From contig NC_081841.1 in NCBI RefSeq assembly GCF_963259705.1, forward strand, positions 89,603,063 through 89,667,062: 64,000 nt of DNA, in the 5' to 3' direction. The position numbers were made by a program, and so were the translations under genes. The stretch comes from Myotis daubentonii. Its lineage: Eukaryota; Chordata; Mammalia; Chiroptera; Vespertilionidae. The notes beneath the pieces are model-generated. The model was not told the DNA's origin and made no database searches. It worked only from the letters and a program-made list of their open reading frames with translations. The first letter of the stretch is position 1. Each line of letters starts with the position of its first letter. Positions 43,191 to 55,594 of this stretch are shown one piece after another.

Positions 43191-44684
43191 TGATCCCAGC
43201 GAGGAACACTAACCCCTATGTGACTCAGCCACTATTTGCTCCTGCCATGTGTGCACCCCACCCTTGTTATTCTTCATGTGTGAAGAGTCTTGGGGCTTGT
43301 TCCAACTGCCTCTGTGCTTAACACTTTATTGCTTTGTCCTCTCTTCTTTCTCATTCGTGAGTTCTCTTGGGCAATGTAAAATTTTATGTGAGATGAAGAG
43401 AAACACATATGTAATAGAAAAACACAACTGTGAAATGAAAAAAAAATGTTTTTAATGAAACTATGAAATGACTATAGGTTGATTCATCAGAGGAAACACA
43501 TGGAAACTATTACCCACAAATTCAACAGTTATGAAACCTAAAACCTCTTCTATATTTTGTTCAGAATTATGTGTTTGACCTTCAGGAATTCATGTTAATT
43601 GTCTGCTCAAAGACCAAGGAAAACATCTAATTGGCTGGTTAAGAGACATAAATAGATCGTCTGCTTTTTTTTCCCTAAATTAATATTGGAGAAACAAGAA
43701 ACAGAGCATTGAAAAAGAGTCTTCAGTAGATGCCTCTGCAGCTGGGAAAATTCTAAATCAAGCTTGTTTTGTATCCAAGGACTAAATGGGTTAACAGGGA
43801 AGTAGTAGCAGACAACAGTTTACTATTTTGACTTTGGCTTTCTCAGACTATTATAGGTATGGCTATCATGATTCATAAGTTCAGCTCACACCAGGCAGTT
43901 GGAGACTAAATGTTACTTCATAGTTTTCTTTCCAGTTTTGATTTCTAGTTTGCTAGTTCTCTCCTGGCATAATGACCCTAATAATATAATATGGATGGAG
44001 TTGACCTGGTTAACCAGTGATTCTACAAACTATCTTCATAGTCACACAGTAACCATAACCAAAATCTTTTCATCTTAGTAATATATCAACCGAGCAACAA
44101 AATTGCAAGTCTCTTTCAAACCTCCATGCAAGAAGGGTAAAGGAATACTTGAGTCCTGCAGTTTCCTGGTCAGGCAACTAATATACTCATTACATTCAGT
44201 CTCTCTCTGCCTCTCTGCCTTTCTGTCTGTCTGTTTCTCTCTCTCTCTCCCTCTCTTTGGATACCTTTGCCATCATGAGTTCAGGCCTTGGGTTCTCTGC
44301 TTCAATTATTCCACCTGGATATAAAAAACAAGCCAAGTGCCAACTCTCAGTTCATGTTTGTAAAGTAAACTAGACTATCTGAGAAAGTGATAAAAGCTGT
44401 AAACTTAGAACAGGATATACTTGGTAGATCTGCTATTCCAAATATTTTTGATAATACATTTTAAATTTAAAGTTTTTTAGTCAACCAAAAGCCAAAGGTC
44501 TTACTAGCTAAGTAAAAATAAGAAAGGGCATTGTTAAATTTTAGTGTAATAAACATCATGAAACAAGAATGTATCCCAGGGATGAGCTTCAGAGGATTAA
44601 CTAGGCAAAGGGATCTAGAAACAAGTTTCTTCAAAGAAAAAAATAGAAACACCTCTTGTGTAGCCAGTCATTTAACTTTTCCTT
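43191..44684. other. Unique sequence, no gene seen
   Basis: A short CT-rich patch at about 44200-44260 (CTCTCTCTGCC). No repeat or gene is supported. Confidence 0.5.
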
Positions 44685-44828
44685 AAGGCCCAAACTCTAT
44701 CATCCCCAGTAGAGTATAAGTTCTTTAGGGGTAAGACTCTTCACTCTATTTCTCAGAGATTCTCATGATGCCTTGCACAGGACTATTCCCAGAGTAGATA
44801 TTCAATATGAATTGAATGAATATTAAAT
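44685..44828 (+). repeat. L2 3' end
   Basis: AGAGTATAAGTTCTTTAGGGG, ATGCCTTGCACAGGACTATT and TAGATATTCAATATGAATTG are L2 3' landmarks. Confidence 0.68.
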
Positions 44829-44927
44829 TGAAAAGAGAGAATATCATTAAGTCAAGGGTCCAGGATTATAAAGAATAGAGTGGGATGGCATTAGAGATAA
44901 ATGGGGAAAGGCAGTCATAGAGAATGG

Positions 44928-45082
44928 TGGTTCTTAACCAAAGATCCATCAATGATCCTCTGTGGACCTTGGAACTCCTAATATTCTGTGAGTATTTGTG
45001 AATTTTTCTTAGGAGAAAAGATCCTACCATTCATAGAATTCTCAGAGGTATGTGACTCCAAAAAGACTAAAACCACTGTTTT
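44928..45082. repeat. hAT-type DNA transposon fossil
   Basis: Left GGTGGTTCTTAACCAAAG and right AAAACCACTGTTTT are the degraded inverted ends of a Charlie-type MITE, with AGAATTCTCAGAGGTATG inside. Confidence 0.5.
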
Positions 45083-45209
45083 CCCATGGAAAAAAACAGT
45101 AACCTGAGAATTTTGAGAAATAAGAAAACCAAAACGTCAAGTGGAAAACTGGAATGAAGGACTGAGAAGAGGAGGGGGCAGGAGGTATTTATACCTTCAT
45201 ATGAGGACA

Positions 45210-45367
45210 CTAGAGGCCCAATGCATGAAATCTGTGCAAGGGGCTCATCCCTGACAGCCCTGGCTGCCTCAGCCGGCCCTCACAGCACCGGCTTTGTCTG
45301 GAAGGTCTTCTGGACAGTCATTCTGCTGTTTGGTCTAATTAGCACATTAGCTCTTTATTATATAGGA
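45210..45367 (-). mobile_element. Short HeliBat-type Helitron
   Basis: Antisense: CTAGAGGCCCAATGCATG after A45209, to TTATTATATAGGA before T45368. 158 bp, an internally deleted form. The 91-codon ORF at 45221-45496 runs through it and out, and is not a gene. Confidence 0.93.
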
Positions 45368-46929
45368 TATTCATTAAAGGATTATTTCAGAAATGAATAT
45401 GAGAAGAAATGGGAAGCTCACTGGAGCTGGTGGGTGGGGACAGGGGCGGGGACTTCTGCCCCCAGCAGAGGCACATGCAGGCCTGCTCAGCACTAACATC
45501 ACACTGCCTCAGAGGCTGAGGCTGCTCCCGACTGAGGCACTGGCAGGCAGGAGCTGGTGGGCAGGGACACAGGGGCATACCTGAGCTGCCACGGACACAG
45601 ACAGGTTTTCATGGTGAAGTCACTGGAGCCCATGTTGCTGAAAACACCTTGGTGGCTGTGGCAGCAGCAGCGGGGTGATGGGGGTGGCTCCTTCCCCTGA
45701 TCAGCCTGGTCACCTCCCGCAGGGCATTTGGCCTTTGCCTTTGGCTCTTGACACTGTTTAGGATAGTGGTCTCCGATGTAAAAGCACTGCATTTATAAAG
45801 CCCTAGGAGCTGACGTTCTAAAGACACGTTTACACGCACACACAAATATGCAAGCACATGGCCTTTTGTAAAAGGGGCTATTACCACACAAGAAAGTAAT
45901 GTGAGGCTTACTCACAGCTCCCGGTCTCTTTTCTATCAAATTAACCCAAGATGGAAAAACAAAGACAATACCACTCTAAGATGTACTTTTTTTTATAATA
46001 CATTTTTAATGGTGCAGCTTACTACCACCCCCAAAATGAGTAAAAGGTATTACCAGTAAAATCCAGTGGGACTCTACCCCAGAAATAGAAGGAGTGTGAA
46101 ATATTTACTCACATTTACCCATGTTTACTGTGTTAAATGCCAAATTCTGCAACTGAGTCAATACACTCTGATCTCTCATTGTGTCTTTTCAATCACTTTC
46201 TCTCATATAAATAGTTTGGGTTTCCAAATCTCTGCCATTCCATTATAAATACAGCTCATTCACACACATTTTGTTAAAACACTGCATGTTACTTCTTGGA
46301 TTCCAGTTACCCAACAGAAGGTGCATTGAGTTTGCCTGGGAAACAAGGACAATGTCTGTTTGTAAAAATTTATGCATTCCTTCCTCCTCTCAGAGTGTTT
46401 TTGACATCTAAGAAAGTCAAACCCTAGGGGAAAATATAAACAAGCTGCTTGGAATATACACACAATTACATATCCTATTTGTAAAAAATACTGCCACCAT
46501 CTTGCCAAGCAGTGCAAAAAGGAAACATTTATTTCCATGTAACTCACACAAACATTCTTTTCTTCATCCCCACCAAAGCCCAAATGGCTTAAATGATAAA
46601 TACATAATTTGGCTGAAACATACCATGATTGCAAGTGTTAAAATTCCAAGTGTAAAATGGGTGACATTGCATCCTGCTTTTATTGATATGTAAGGCGATA
46701 AATATTAGAGAATCAATAAAACTCGGAGAACATAACACCAAATGTCTAAGAACATCAGAGAAAGAGAATATTTTTAAACAATGCTATCTGGTGGTTGGAA
46801 AAATGCATATAATACCCTAGAAAATAGGAGACTTTGTCATATACATGCATGTGCATAGACACACATACATGTATCTCTCTCATGAGATCTTGCACCTATA
46901 AGCACCTTATAAGTCAAATAAAATTGATT
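45368..46929. other. Unique sequence, no gene seen
   Basis: A GC-richer patch at 45420-45770 carries overlapping ORFs of 63-97 codons on both strands without recognisable domains. An antisense 124-codon ORF at 46260-46634 likewise matches nothing I know. Confidence 0.45.
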
Positions 46930-47550
46930 ACATAGTGTGACCAGAGGAAAGAATTCAGTATTTGGGATCAAACAGACATGGGTTAGAATTCTGTATTTGC
47001 TACTCATTAGCTGTTTGATTTGAGACAAACTATAGGGTGTCCCAAAATTCATGCAAGATTTGAATTTTGTGTGAGCATTAAAAACAACAAAAAATAAAAG
47101 CCTAATTTTACTTAGTTTATTGAATCAGATTCTAATATCTGTTGCCCTTTTATTTCAATCCCTTCAATCTGATAAGCATTACCAAGCACCAATTATGGCC
47201 CAGGAGCAGGGACAATGAAGACCAATTAAGACCACAGCTTTGTGTATGTGCCAGCAAAGCCGTGGAGACCATTTACCCGATGTGCTATTCCATACATAAC
47301 CTTATATTATATACTTTATGAATCAATAAAAAATTTACAATTTTTAATTATAAACCTGTGTTTTCTATCAAAATTACTTCTTGCGTGACTTTTGGGACAC
47401 CCTATATATTACCTCTCTGATCCTTCATTGCTTTCTTCAAGTATAAATGAGTAAAATGCCATTCTTGTAAGAACGTTGAGAAGACTAGCTTGTACCTAGC
47501 ACATGGTGGGTACTGGAGGAATGAAAGCTGTTAGCATTAGTCATAAAATT
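46930..47550 (+). repeat. MIR SINE split by a mariner element
   Basis: The left part (46930-47032) has GGGATCAAACAGACATGGG and CATTAGCTGTTTGATTTG. The right part (47405-47550) has TACCTCTCTGATCC and CTAGCACATGGTGGGTACTG. Together they form one MIR interrupted at a TA. Confidence 0.85.
47033..47404. mobile_element. Tc1/mariner deletion derivative
   Basis: Inverted termini TAGGGTGTCCCAAAATTC and complement TAGGGTGTCCCAAAAGTC, continued by TCAYGCAAGA on both sides, flanked by TA (47031-47032 and 47405-47406). 372 bp. The interior has no intact transposase ORF. AATCAATAAAAAATTTACAA near the right end may be the 3' end of a former transposase unit. Confidence 0.92.
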
Positions 47551-48068
47551 ACTTATTAATTCACCAGACACTGAGTTCCTACTCTCTCCCCTGCATTGTG
47601 CCTTCACGGGACATATGTTGATCTTAGTGCACTAAGTACACATTTCAACTCACATAGTTTTTTCTTCTATTGCTCAATTTAATTTACTGTTTGAACTCTC
47701 ATTTTCATTCTGCCAATTGGTGGATACTTACACTCAGGAAAATCAGGGTCCTTTCTCCAGCTTCTCTCTGAGGTTATGGCATGATTTAGAAAGTAATAGA
47801 AAGGAAAGGTATAGGGTTACAGTCTAGTGAAGGACAAAAATAAATGATTTATTTTAAAATAATATAATGAGCTAGAGGTCCAGTGCAAAAAATCATGCAC
47901 AGGGGTTGGGGAGGACCCCTCAACCTAGCCTGTGCCCTCTTGCAGTCTGGGAGCCCTCGGGGGATGTTTGACTGCCACGGAGGCAGGAGAGGCTCCCACC
48001 ACTGCCACTGCACTCGCCAGCCATAAGCCTGACTTCTGGGTGAGCGGTGCTCCCCCTGTTGGAGTGCA

Positions 48069-48087
48069 CTGACCACCAGGGAGCAGC
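48069..48087 (+). promoter_or_regulatory. CTCF-like motif (one core mismatch)
   Basis: CTGACCACCAGGGAGCAGC fits the CTCF core apart from an A within the G run. First of an inverted pair in the Helitron. Confidence 0.4.
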
Positions 48088-48102
48088 TCCTGCATTGAGC
48101 AT

Positions 48103-48120
48103 CTGCCCTCTGGTGGTCAG
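48103..48120 (-). promoter_or_regulatory. CTCF-like motif (core fits consensus)
   Basis: The complement reads CTGACCACCAGAGGGCAG, which satisfies the degenerate core CC(A/G)(C/G)(C/T)AG(A/G)(G/T)GGC(A/G)(C/G). Binding is inferred from sequence only. Confidence 0.5.
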
Positions 48121-48187
48121 TGCACGTCATAGTGACCGGTCGTTCCGCCATTCAGTCAATTTGCATATTAGCCTTTTATTATATAGA

Positions 48188-51100
48188 ATGCTATTATAGT
48201 GAGATGATATATTTTGAAATATGAACACCATCTCTGCTTTAGAACTCCTTGCTCTTTCCCCATTTTTGCAAAAATGGCTGTATTGCCCAAAAACTATTAT
48301 AGCAAACATCAGAGTAAAAGTTTTTGACTTTCATAATCCTAGGCTTGAGGGAAGTCAGGACATGGAGACGGACATGATGGGATTAGAACTAGACTTCCCA
48401 CACCTCCTCTCACCCTCCACTATCTCACCCAGGACCAAATGATATGTTCCGAGTGGGGAGGAAGGACAGTCAGGAGACCTTACAGGCAGCCGGACCTGCA
48501 AGAAAGCCTCCTGTGCTGAGGAGAGGGGATGACAGGACATTCAGATGAAATCAAGAGCCCCAGTAATGGAGGAATTCATTCTTCGGTCTCCCAGAGAGCC
48601 CTGGAGAAGAAATGCCCCACACGGCATCCAGAAGGTGTAGGCCTCAGACAGCCTCACTGAGTTAACAGAATGGTTTCATGTTCCTGAGAATGATCGAAAG
48701 GGGCAGGCCTTGGCACCCTAAACTTTCTCATTGCCCAACACAGCTTGGGAACATACATTTCTGTCTTCCCAGGAAGGGCACGAAAGCTGGGAATTTTGCT
48801 AAATCATTTTGGAAATGAGGGTAATGTTAGAGCCACCTGTCAGGACTGAGAGCCAAAGGAACAGTGAAGACAATGGGCATCAAGTGGAGGCCAGCAAGCA
48901 TAGATGATGGCCGAGGACACCTCCCTAAACCAAATGCTTTCCTTCTATATGAGCCACGTACATCACATGTGCTTAAGCATAACCCCAGAAAAGAGATGGG
49001 AAGAGTACCCTGCTTCCCCTAAGACTAGGTGTCTGACAAGAAGCACCACGAGGGTTCAAAATGTACACTAAATTGATCAATAGAAAAGAATTATGAGTTG
49101 AAGTGTGTGCCTATTGCACTAAGATCAAGGTATGTCCAGGATCCCATGATTCCAAAGGCAAGAGGCTAATCAGAGTAGGGTAGCTCAACGTTAGGACTGA
49201 GGATGAAAAGTTTTACCTGGGATCAGGAGTGCTCTGCACAGAGGCAAAACGGGTGCAATTGTACAAAGTGGGAATGGTGAGTTTGAGGGTAGCAAGTAAT
49301 CTGATATGGCTTGTCTTACAGGACAGGTTGGGGAGTGGCAGGAGGCCCCGCTGAAAAGGAGAACCTGGGTCAGACCATGAGGACTATTATCCAAAATGCT
49401 CTAGCACTTTAAAAGGAACATTCAGGCAATTATGCATAATGTTCCTTGGGAGGGAAGCGTGAAGGCCTAAAATTAGAGATCACAAGTTCAAACGAGCTCA
49501 GACAGAAAATGAAAAGAAAACCGACTAAAGGAGAAAGCAAAGAATGAAGCTAATGACGGCACCCAGCACACCTAGGAAGAATAAATATGAAAGAACAGGC
49601 AGAAACAGGTTTAAATGGTGTTTATTTAGTTCACTAGTGGGAATCCTAGCCGTGTATTTAATTTAGGTTTTGTTTTTCAGAAAAGGATAAAGTCCCAGGA
49701 TCAGAAATCTTCTTAGAAGTTCTTCTATAAAAGATACCAAATTCCAGACGTGGAAGATCCTGGCCACCAGGGTTGCCCTCTGGCCCCAGCTTTAGGAGCT
49801 TAGGGAAAGAAAGTCCCCAGAGCCTTCTTTAAAGTGATCAGACGCTGGGTCCCCAGCCTTGCAATGGCAGCTGTGCTGTGTAGCAAGGTGGCAGCAGGCT
49901 TAGCTGCATCTGTGTTCGTGGGTAGAGAGCACCCTAGCCTCTCTCTGGCATGATGAGGGCTGGGCTCTAAGCCTTGGGAGATTGTCTTGGATGATGGGCC
50001 CTTACCTCTCACCCCAACATACCTTCTCCACCTCGTCCATGCTGATGAGGACTCTGAGTTTTGACAGAGTATTTGGCTATGTAGGATACAGACTGCATTT
50101 TACAGAGTTCCTTGCAGGAGGGTGTAGTCATGAGATTAAATTCCAGACCATAAGTCATAAGCTAAAGTCCCATGTGGCAGCTTCCAGGAGCCTTTCTTAA
50201 AAGAAGAATCCGTGTGTACTCTGCTGTTTCTCCGGCCTACTTCTAAAACACAAGCTCCATTATCTTAGACAATAATGTGGGGTGAAGAAACAAGATATAA
50301 AGGGAATGTGTGTCTCTGATATAATGGAACATTATGCCAGCCCGGGGCCCACCATCAATCCAGACTTTTATGTGAATTAAAAATACACAACTATCTTGTT
50401 TTGTTTTGTTTTCTGTCACTGGCATCCAGAGAATTCACATGGGCAAACTCTATCCAGGACAGAGTGTACACTGGCCAATTTTTGACTTAAGCCCAAAAAT
50501 TCAAGCTAGGGGCTCCTCGGTGAGAAGTTTCTCCCTGCAATGGACTCCAATGCATCCAACTCTCATAACCTTGAGATATTTGCATCATCGGAAAAAAAAA
50601 AAATCCCCTTAGTCTGACCCCATACTCATCTGACAATTAATTTATAATTTGGTTTTCTGTAGAGCATGTCTGTAATGAGCGCATGTTCTGATCCAGAGAG
50701 GAGTGGCCCTGGTGCCCCTGACAGTATAATTGCATATTTGGTAAATTAGTATTCTAGTTTTTACTATAGTCTCCAGGAGCCCATCCCAGACAGGTTAAGC
50801 TTCCCACTAGACTGGACATATCAGGTTTCTGTAGATGTGTAGGGCTAGTTCCCATGTGGAGTAAACTTGCCAAGATTTTGGCAACCTATAAAATGTTTTT
50901 GGATAATCACCCCACCTCTCCTGCCACCTCTCCAAACTTGCCTCATGCTTACTTTTCTAAACTTTAACAATTGCAATCATAGTGGGACACAACCACCTAA
51001 ACTGATAGGAATGGGTGGTACAGTCTGTTATGCTGGCTCTCATTAGCCAAAAACATATGGCACACTAAGAACATGAGGGAAAAACATGTATTCACATTAT

Positions 51101-51205
51101 CCTATAATGGATTTTTATATACATGTATTTTTAGAAAATATTTTGAGGTAAAATTATAATGGTAAACAACCATTAATCAACTCTTCACAGCTATGATTAA
51201 AAGAC
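48188..51205. other. Unique sequence, no gene seen
   Basis: Three kilobases without a recognised element. ORFs of up to 73 codons show no domain. An A run lies at 50592-50603 and a TTTTG tract at about 50396-50412. Confidence 0.5.
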
Positions 51206-51375
51206 TGTTCTGGAGTCATGTTGTCCTTGAGTTTGATTACTGGCACATCGCCTAGTAGCTGTGCAATAGTGGACAAGTGATTCAGTTTCTCTAAGCCTCA
51301 GTTTCCTCATCGGTAAAACAGGAGAGATAATGGTACTGTCTCATTAGGTTCTCATCAGGATTTAATTAGTATTAC

Positions 51376-51433
<58 letters not shown>

Positions 51434-51490
51434 CATTACTCTGAGAATAATGCCTGGTATATACTAAGTGCTACTAGCTATTATTCTTTT
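51206..51490 (+). repeat. MIR SINE interrupted by a (TA)n array
   Basis: GTAGCTGTGCAATAGTGGAC, CTCAGTTTCCTCATCGGTAA, then after the TA array AATGCCTGGTATATACTAAG. The array (51377-51429) sits between the two MIR parts. Confidence 0.85.
51377..51429. repeat. (TA)n microsatellite
   Basis: About 26 uninterrupted units, inside the MIR. Confidence 0.96.
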
Positions 51491-52045
51491 GAGGATTTAG
51501 ATAATCCATTTAAAATGTTTAGTGTTCTGCCTAGTACAATCATTATATGTTGGTCATTGTCATAATTATTAGGCGAAGTCACTCAATAAAGCCTTCTCTA
51601 GTCCAGTCAGCAAGGGGCAGCGATGGAAGCAGCAGGGGAGTGGACTCTTGCTGCTGTAGCAGCTGCCCCGGTAAACACAGCCTCAGCGGCTATTGAGCTG
51701 TGTTCCCTGATAAGGCAGGCCTTGATACTACCCCACTCTGATAAGGGAGGGGAATTATCTCCTATGAAGGCCTTTTGGAAACTCAGTGAGTTCTCCTTTC
51801 CACTTTCCTTTCTTATTCCGGGTGGAGGAACAAACACAGGTCTAGAGCAGACCCTGGAAAGCTTATCTGCTAACCGTATGGCTCTAAACAGGCTGATACA
51901 GCACGGCCCTTAGAGAGAGGCCTTGGCATCTGGCTTCTTTCCTCTCTCCTCTATGGAGATGAATGTTAATCTCCCCAAGATGAGGTGATGATGCCCTTCA
52001 TAACGTCAAAGAGCTTCCACATGAAGACACCTCAAAAATCCAAAA
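51491..52045. other. Unique sequence with a 96-codon ORF
   Basis: The plus-strand frame 51623-51913 begins MEAAGEWTLAAVAAAP. I recognise no domain. Without splice sites or conservation data it is not called as a gene. Confidence 0.3.
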
Positions 52046-53570
52046 AACTTGCATTTCTAATAGACTTTATTTTTAGAGCAGTTTTAGGGTCACAGCCAGA
52101 TGGAGTACAAAGTACAGAGGTTTACCATATACCCCCTGTCACCACATAGACAGGCATAGCTTCCTCCACTATCAACATCCCCCACAGAGTGATACATTTG
52201 TAGCATCCATGGATCTACTTTGACACATTATTATCTCTCAAAGCCCATAGTTTATATTGGGGTTCACTCCTGGTGGTGTACATTCTATGGGTTTGAAAAA
52301 TGTGGAATGACATGTCTTGACCATTCTGGTGTTACACAGAATCGTTTCACTGCCCTTAAAATCATAGATGCCCTGCCTAGTCATCTCTCCCTCCCCCCAC
52401 CCATGATCTTTCTGTGTTCATGGTTTTACCTTTTCCAGAATGTCAGATAGTTGACAGCCTTTTCAGTGTAGCTTCATTCACTCAATAATATGCATTTTAG
52501 ATTCCTCCATGTCTTTTTATGGCTTGATATCTTATTTCTTTTTAATGCTGGATAATATGTTATTGTCTGGACGTACTGTAGTTTACTTATCCATTCACCT
52601 ACTGAAGAACATCTTGGTTGTCTCTAAGCTTTGGCAATTATAAATAAACTAGAGGCCTGGTGCACAAAATTCATGCATAGGCAGAGGGGAGGCCCCTAAG
52701 CCTGGCCTGCACCCTCTTGCAATCTGGGACCACTGGCTTCTAACCACTCACCTGCCTGCCTTATCGACCCTAACAGCTCACTTGCCTGCCTCATTTCCCC
52801 TAAACCCTTTGTCTGCCTCCTGATCGCCCCTAAGTGCTCACCTGACTGCCTGACAACCCCTAACTGCTCACCTCCCTGCCTGATCGCCTATAACCACCTC
52901 TCCCTTGGCCCCCACAGCTGCGGTTTCATCCAGAAAGACATCGGGCATGATGTCAGGAAGGTTGTTCGGCTCTGGGGTCTAATTAACATATTACACTTTT
53001 ATTATTATAGATCTTCTATAAACATCCATGGACAGGTTTTTATGTGGACATAAGTTTTCAGCTCATTTAGGCAATAAGAAGGAGAGCAATTTCTGTATCT
53101 GTAACAGTATGTTTAGTTTTGAAAGCAACTACCAAACTGTCTTCCAAAGTGGTTGAACCACTTTGCATTCCCAAGAGTGATGAATGAGCGAGTTCCTATT
53201 GCTCCTTATCCTCATAGCATTTGATGTTGTCAGTGTTCCAGATTTTGGCAGTTATAATAGGTATATCCTGATATCTCATTGTTGTTTGGATTTGCAATCC
53301 CCTAATATGACATATGATGTTGAGCATCCTTTCATATGCTTATTTACCATCTGTAGATCATCTTTGATGTAGTGTCTATTTGGCTTTTTTGCCTATTTTT
53401 TAATCGGGTTGTTTATTTTCTTACTGTTGAGTTTTAAAATTATTTGCATATTTTAAGTATCAGTTCTTTATTAGATATGTCTTTTGCAAAATTTTTCCCC
53501 AGGGCATGGCTTATTTTCTCATTGTCCTCTTGATAAAACTTACATTTTAATATCTATGTAAATATCTTCC
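52046..53570 (-). repeat. Ancient L1M 3' region, split by a Helitron
   Basis: Antisense L1M 3' UTR wording in order: TTTTTAGAGCAGTTTTAGGG, CCATATACCCCCTGTCACC, TGTACATTCTATGGGTTTG, AATAATATGCATTTTAGATTC, TTATAAATAA (cut) CTTCTATAAACATCCATGG, TGTGGACATAAGTTTTCAGC and TTTATTAGATATGTCTTTTGC. A Helitron at 52649-53011 separates the two parts. Confidence 0.88.
52649..53011 (-). mobile_element. HeliBat-type Helitron inside L1M
   Basis: Antisense: CTAGAGGCCTGGTGCAC after A52648, to TTATTATTATAGA before T53012. The L1M reads through the junction. The interior has imperfect repeats around ACTCACCTGCCTGCC, related to those in 32274-32776. Confidence 0.94.
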
Positions 53571-55594
53571 TTTCCTTGCAGAAAGTCTATTGCTGTTGCT
53601 TTCTCTGTTGGCCATGAAAAGAACACAAAAAATGGCAGAGAAATCACAGTGAAAAAAACAGCAAAACAAACACTTTGCAGACACACTCAACTCAGGAAGT
53701 ATAGAATAGTTCTCACTGATCAAATATGTATAGTATAGCTTGCTGGGTCAGCTTTTACTGGATGAGAGTACTCAGTATGGCAACATTATGTGATCACAGT
53801 GTATTATAATAGATTATTACATATATTTTATTTTAGGAACATATTTCAGAGACAAATGTCATTCTAATGAGTTGAACACATTAAGAAGAATGTTTTGAGT
53901 AGGTGAGGAAGGAGTTTCAGGGGCCCCATCTCCTTCCAAGGTATTGTCCTTCCAAATAAAGGCTGACTGGAGAAAAGCAGATGGTCTTCATGGGGCCCTG
54001 AAGACCTTCTGAAACTGAATAAGGATTTATTCTGATTTGGTTAAAGAAGCCAAGAGTGCATAAATCCCTGAATCTGTCATAGAAGAAGAGGATATTCTGG
54101 GTCTGATATGGTCTTTGTGTACTATGCTGAAGAGCATCAAAATTTCCAAAAGAATATTCACAGAGGCAGATCTTAGGTTACCAAAGTGCATTGTCCCTGA
54201 AACATGGAAACTACACATGAAGGTATTTCAGGTGTTGCCCAAATCATGTAGGAAGCTGGAAGTAGATAACGGTTTCTCCAATGCAAGGCCATGTACCAGA
54301 CATACACATTCACTAATTTAATACAAAGTTTATTGTAAAATGCTGAACTCTGATATTAAACATAGGTAAAACACTTAAGGAGGTCCCTTGTTGTTGGAAG
54401 TATCAGCTGTTCAAGTCTAAGGCTCAAGATGCTGCATTTGGGAGGGGCCATTTCCTTCAGCCATTAGGAAGGGCTGTGCAATCCTGAAAGTCCAGGAAAT
54501 GAATACCAAGGGTCTTCTACCCTTAGCAGATCCTATGCTCACATTATCATCATGTCACAGAGACCAACACAAAAGGGTGCATAGATTCTCCACTCTCAGT
54601 CTCACATACGGAGAGCTGTGTAAGCTATGCTCCTTGAACTGGCCTTTCCAGTGATTCCCCAAACTCCAGGCTCGAAGTTGGTCCTGCAAAAAACCCTGAT
54701 ACACTTATGTTCTTTGTCCCTTTCTCCTTACAGTCCATCAAGTAGAGAAAATAGTGAGTTAGCATACAAAGGCATCTGTTATTGATCACACCAACTCTTA
54801 AGAAACTTTCATTTTAGACCTATATTCAGGAATTCATGCTGGCCTTTATGCCAAATATCAACAGCCATAAATAAAGGCTAAATATATTCGTTTACATCCT
54901 TTTAATACATTATATTTATATCATAATGAAATCTTTTTTTAATTTAAGACTTTAAAAAATACACTTAGTCATAGGGTACAAATTAGAATGTGACCTTAAC
55001 GTTCATGAATTCAACTTCTTTGTTGGATTCAATAGAGATGATGTGACTTTCCACAGCAAGTTGGTGATAGATAAAGCTCTATCAAAGATCTTATTTAAGC
55101 TAAAAGACATGGTATAATGGACTCATGGCTTCTGCTATACAGAATCCATTTACCCTTTTTTTGGTTCCCCAATTTTCCTGAGGAGACTGCTGGCCACCCC
55201 CTTGCCCCCCCAAAAAAGGACACATATCTCCTTTCTCAGTCTGGCATTCCAGTAGAACAAGTGACATAAGCATGAACCCATCTGCACAAAGCATTTGTCC
55301 TGATCACAATAATTGGTTCAGAAATAGGCAATGACCCCATCAGAGCAAAAGAAACAAAATGAGATTTTTCTGATAATATGGAGACAAATACCTTTATTCT
55401 TCCCATAGAGTTGAAGTACAAGGATGTAAGAATGAAAGACATACAGCGAAAAAGGCCAATCTATGAAGAATGAATCCATCACATAAAGGAGAACAGGAAA
55501 GAGAATGTTTTACTAATCCCTTTATCAAACCAGCCTGAAGCCAGCCTGAGCCCTTGAGTTTTTTCAGATACACTGAGCCAATAACTTTCCTTTT
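53571..55594. other. Unique sequence, no gene seen
   Basis: No recognised repeat or gene. ORFs at 54027-54321 and 55100-55442 lack recognisable domains. Confidence 0.5.

Larger units (their letters stand above)
47872..48187 (-). mobile_element. Classic HeliBat Helitron
   Basis: Antisense: CTAGAGGTCCAGTGCAAA to TTATTATATAGA, including the 5' part GCATATTAGCCTTTTATT. The interior keeps an inverted pair of CACCAGGG-type motifs, listed separately. 316 bp; the 100-codon ORF at 47849-48151 is an artefact. The flanking bases are G/A, so the A|T target is not preserved. Confidence 0.93.

Noticed and set aside
45221..45496. 91-codon ORF with a hydrophobic segment
   Set aside because: It begins inside a Helitron and reads out into unique DNA; the hydrophobic part is Helitron-encoded.
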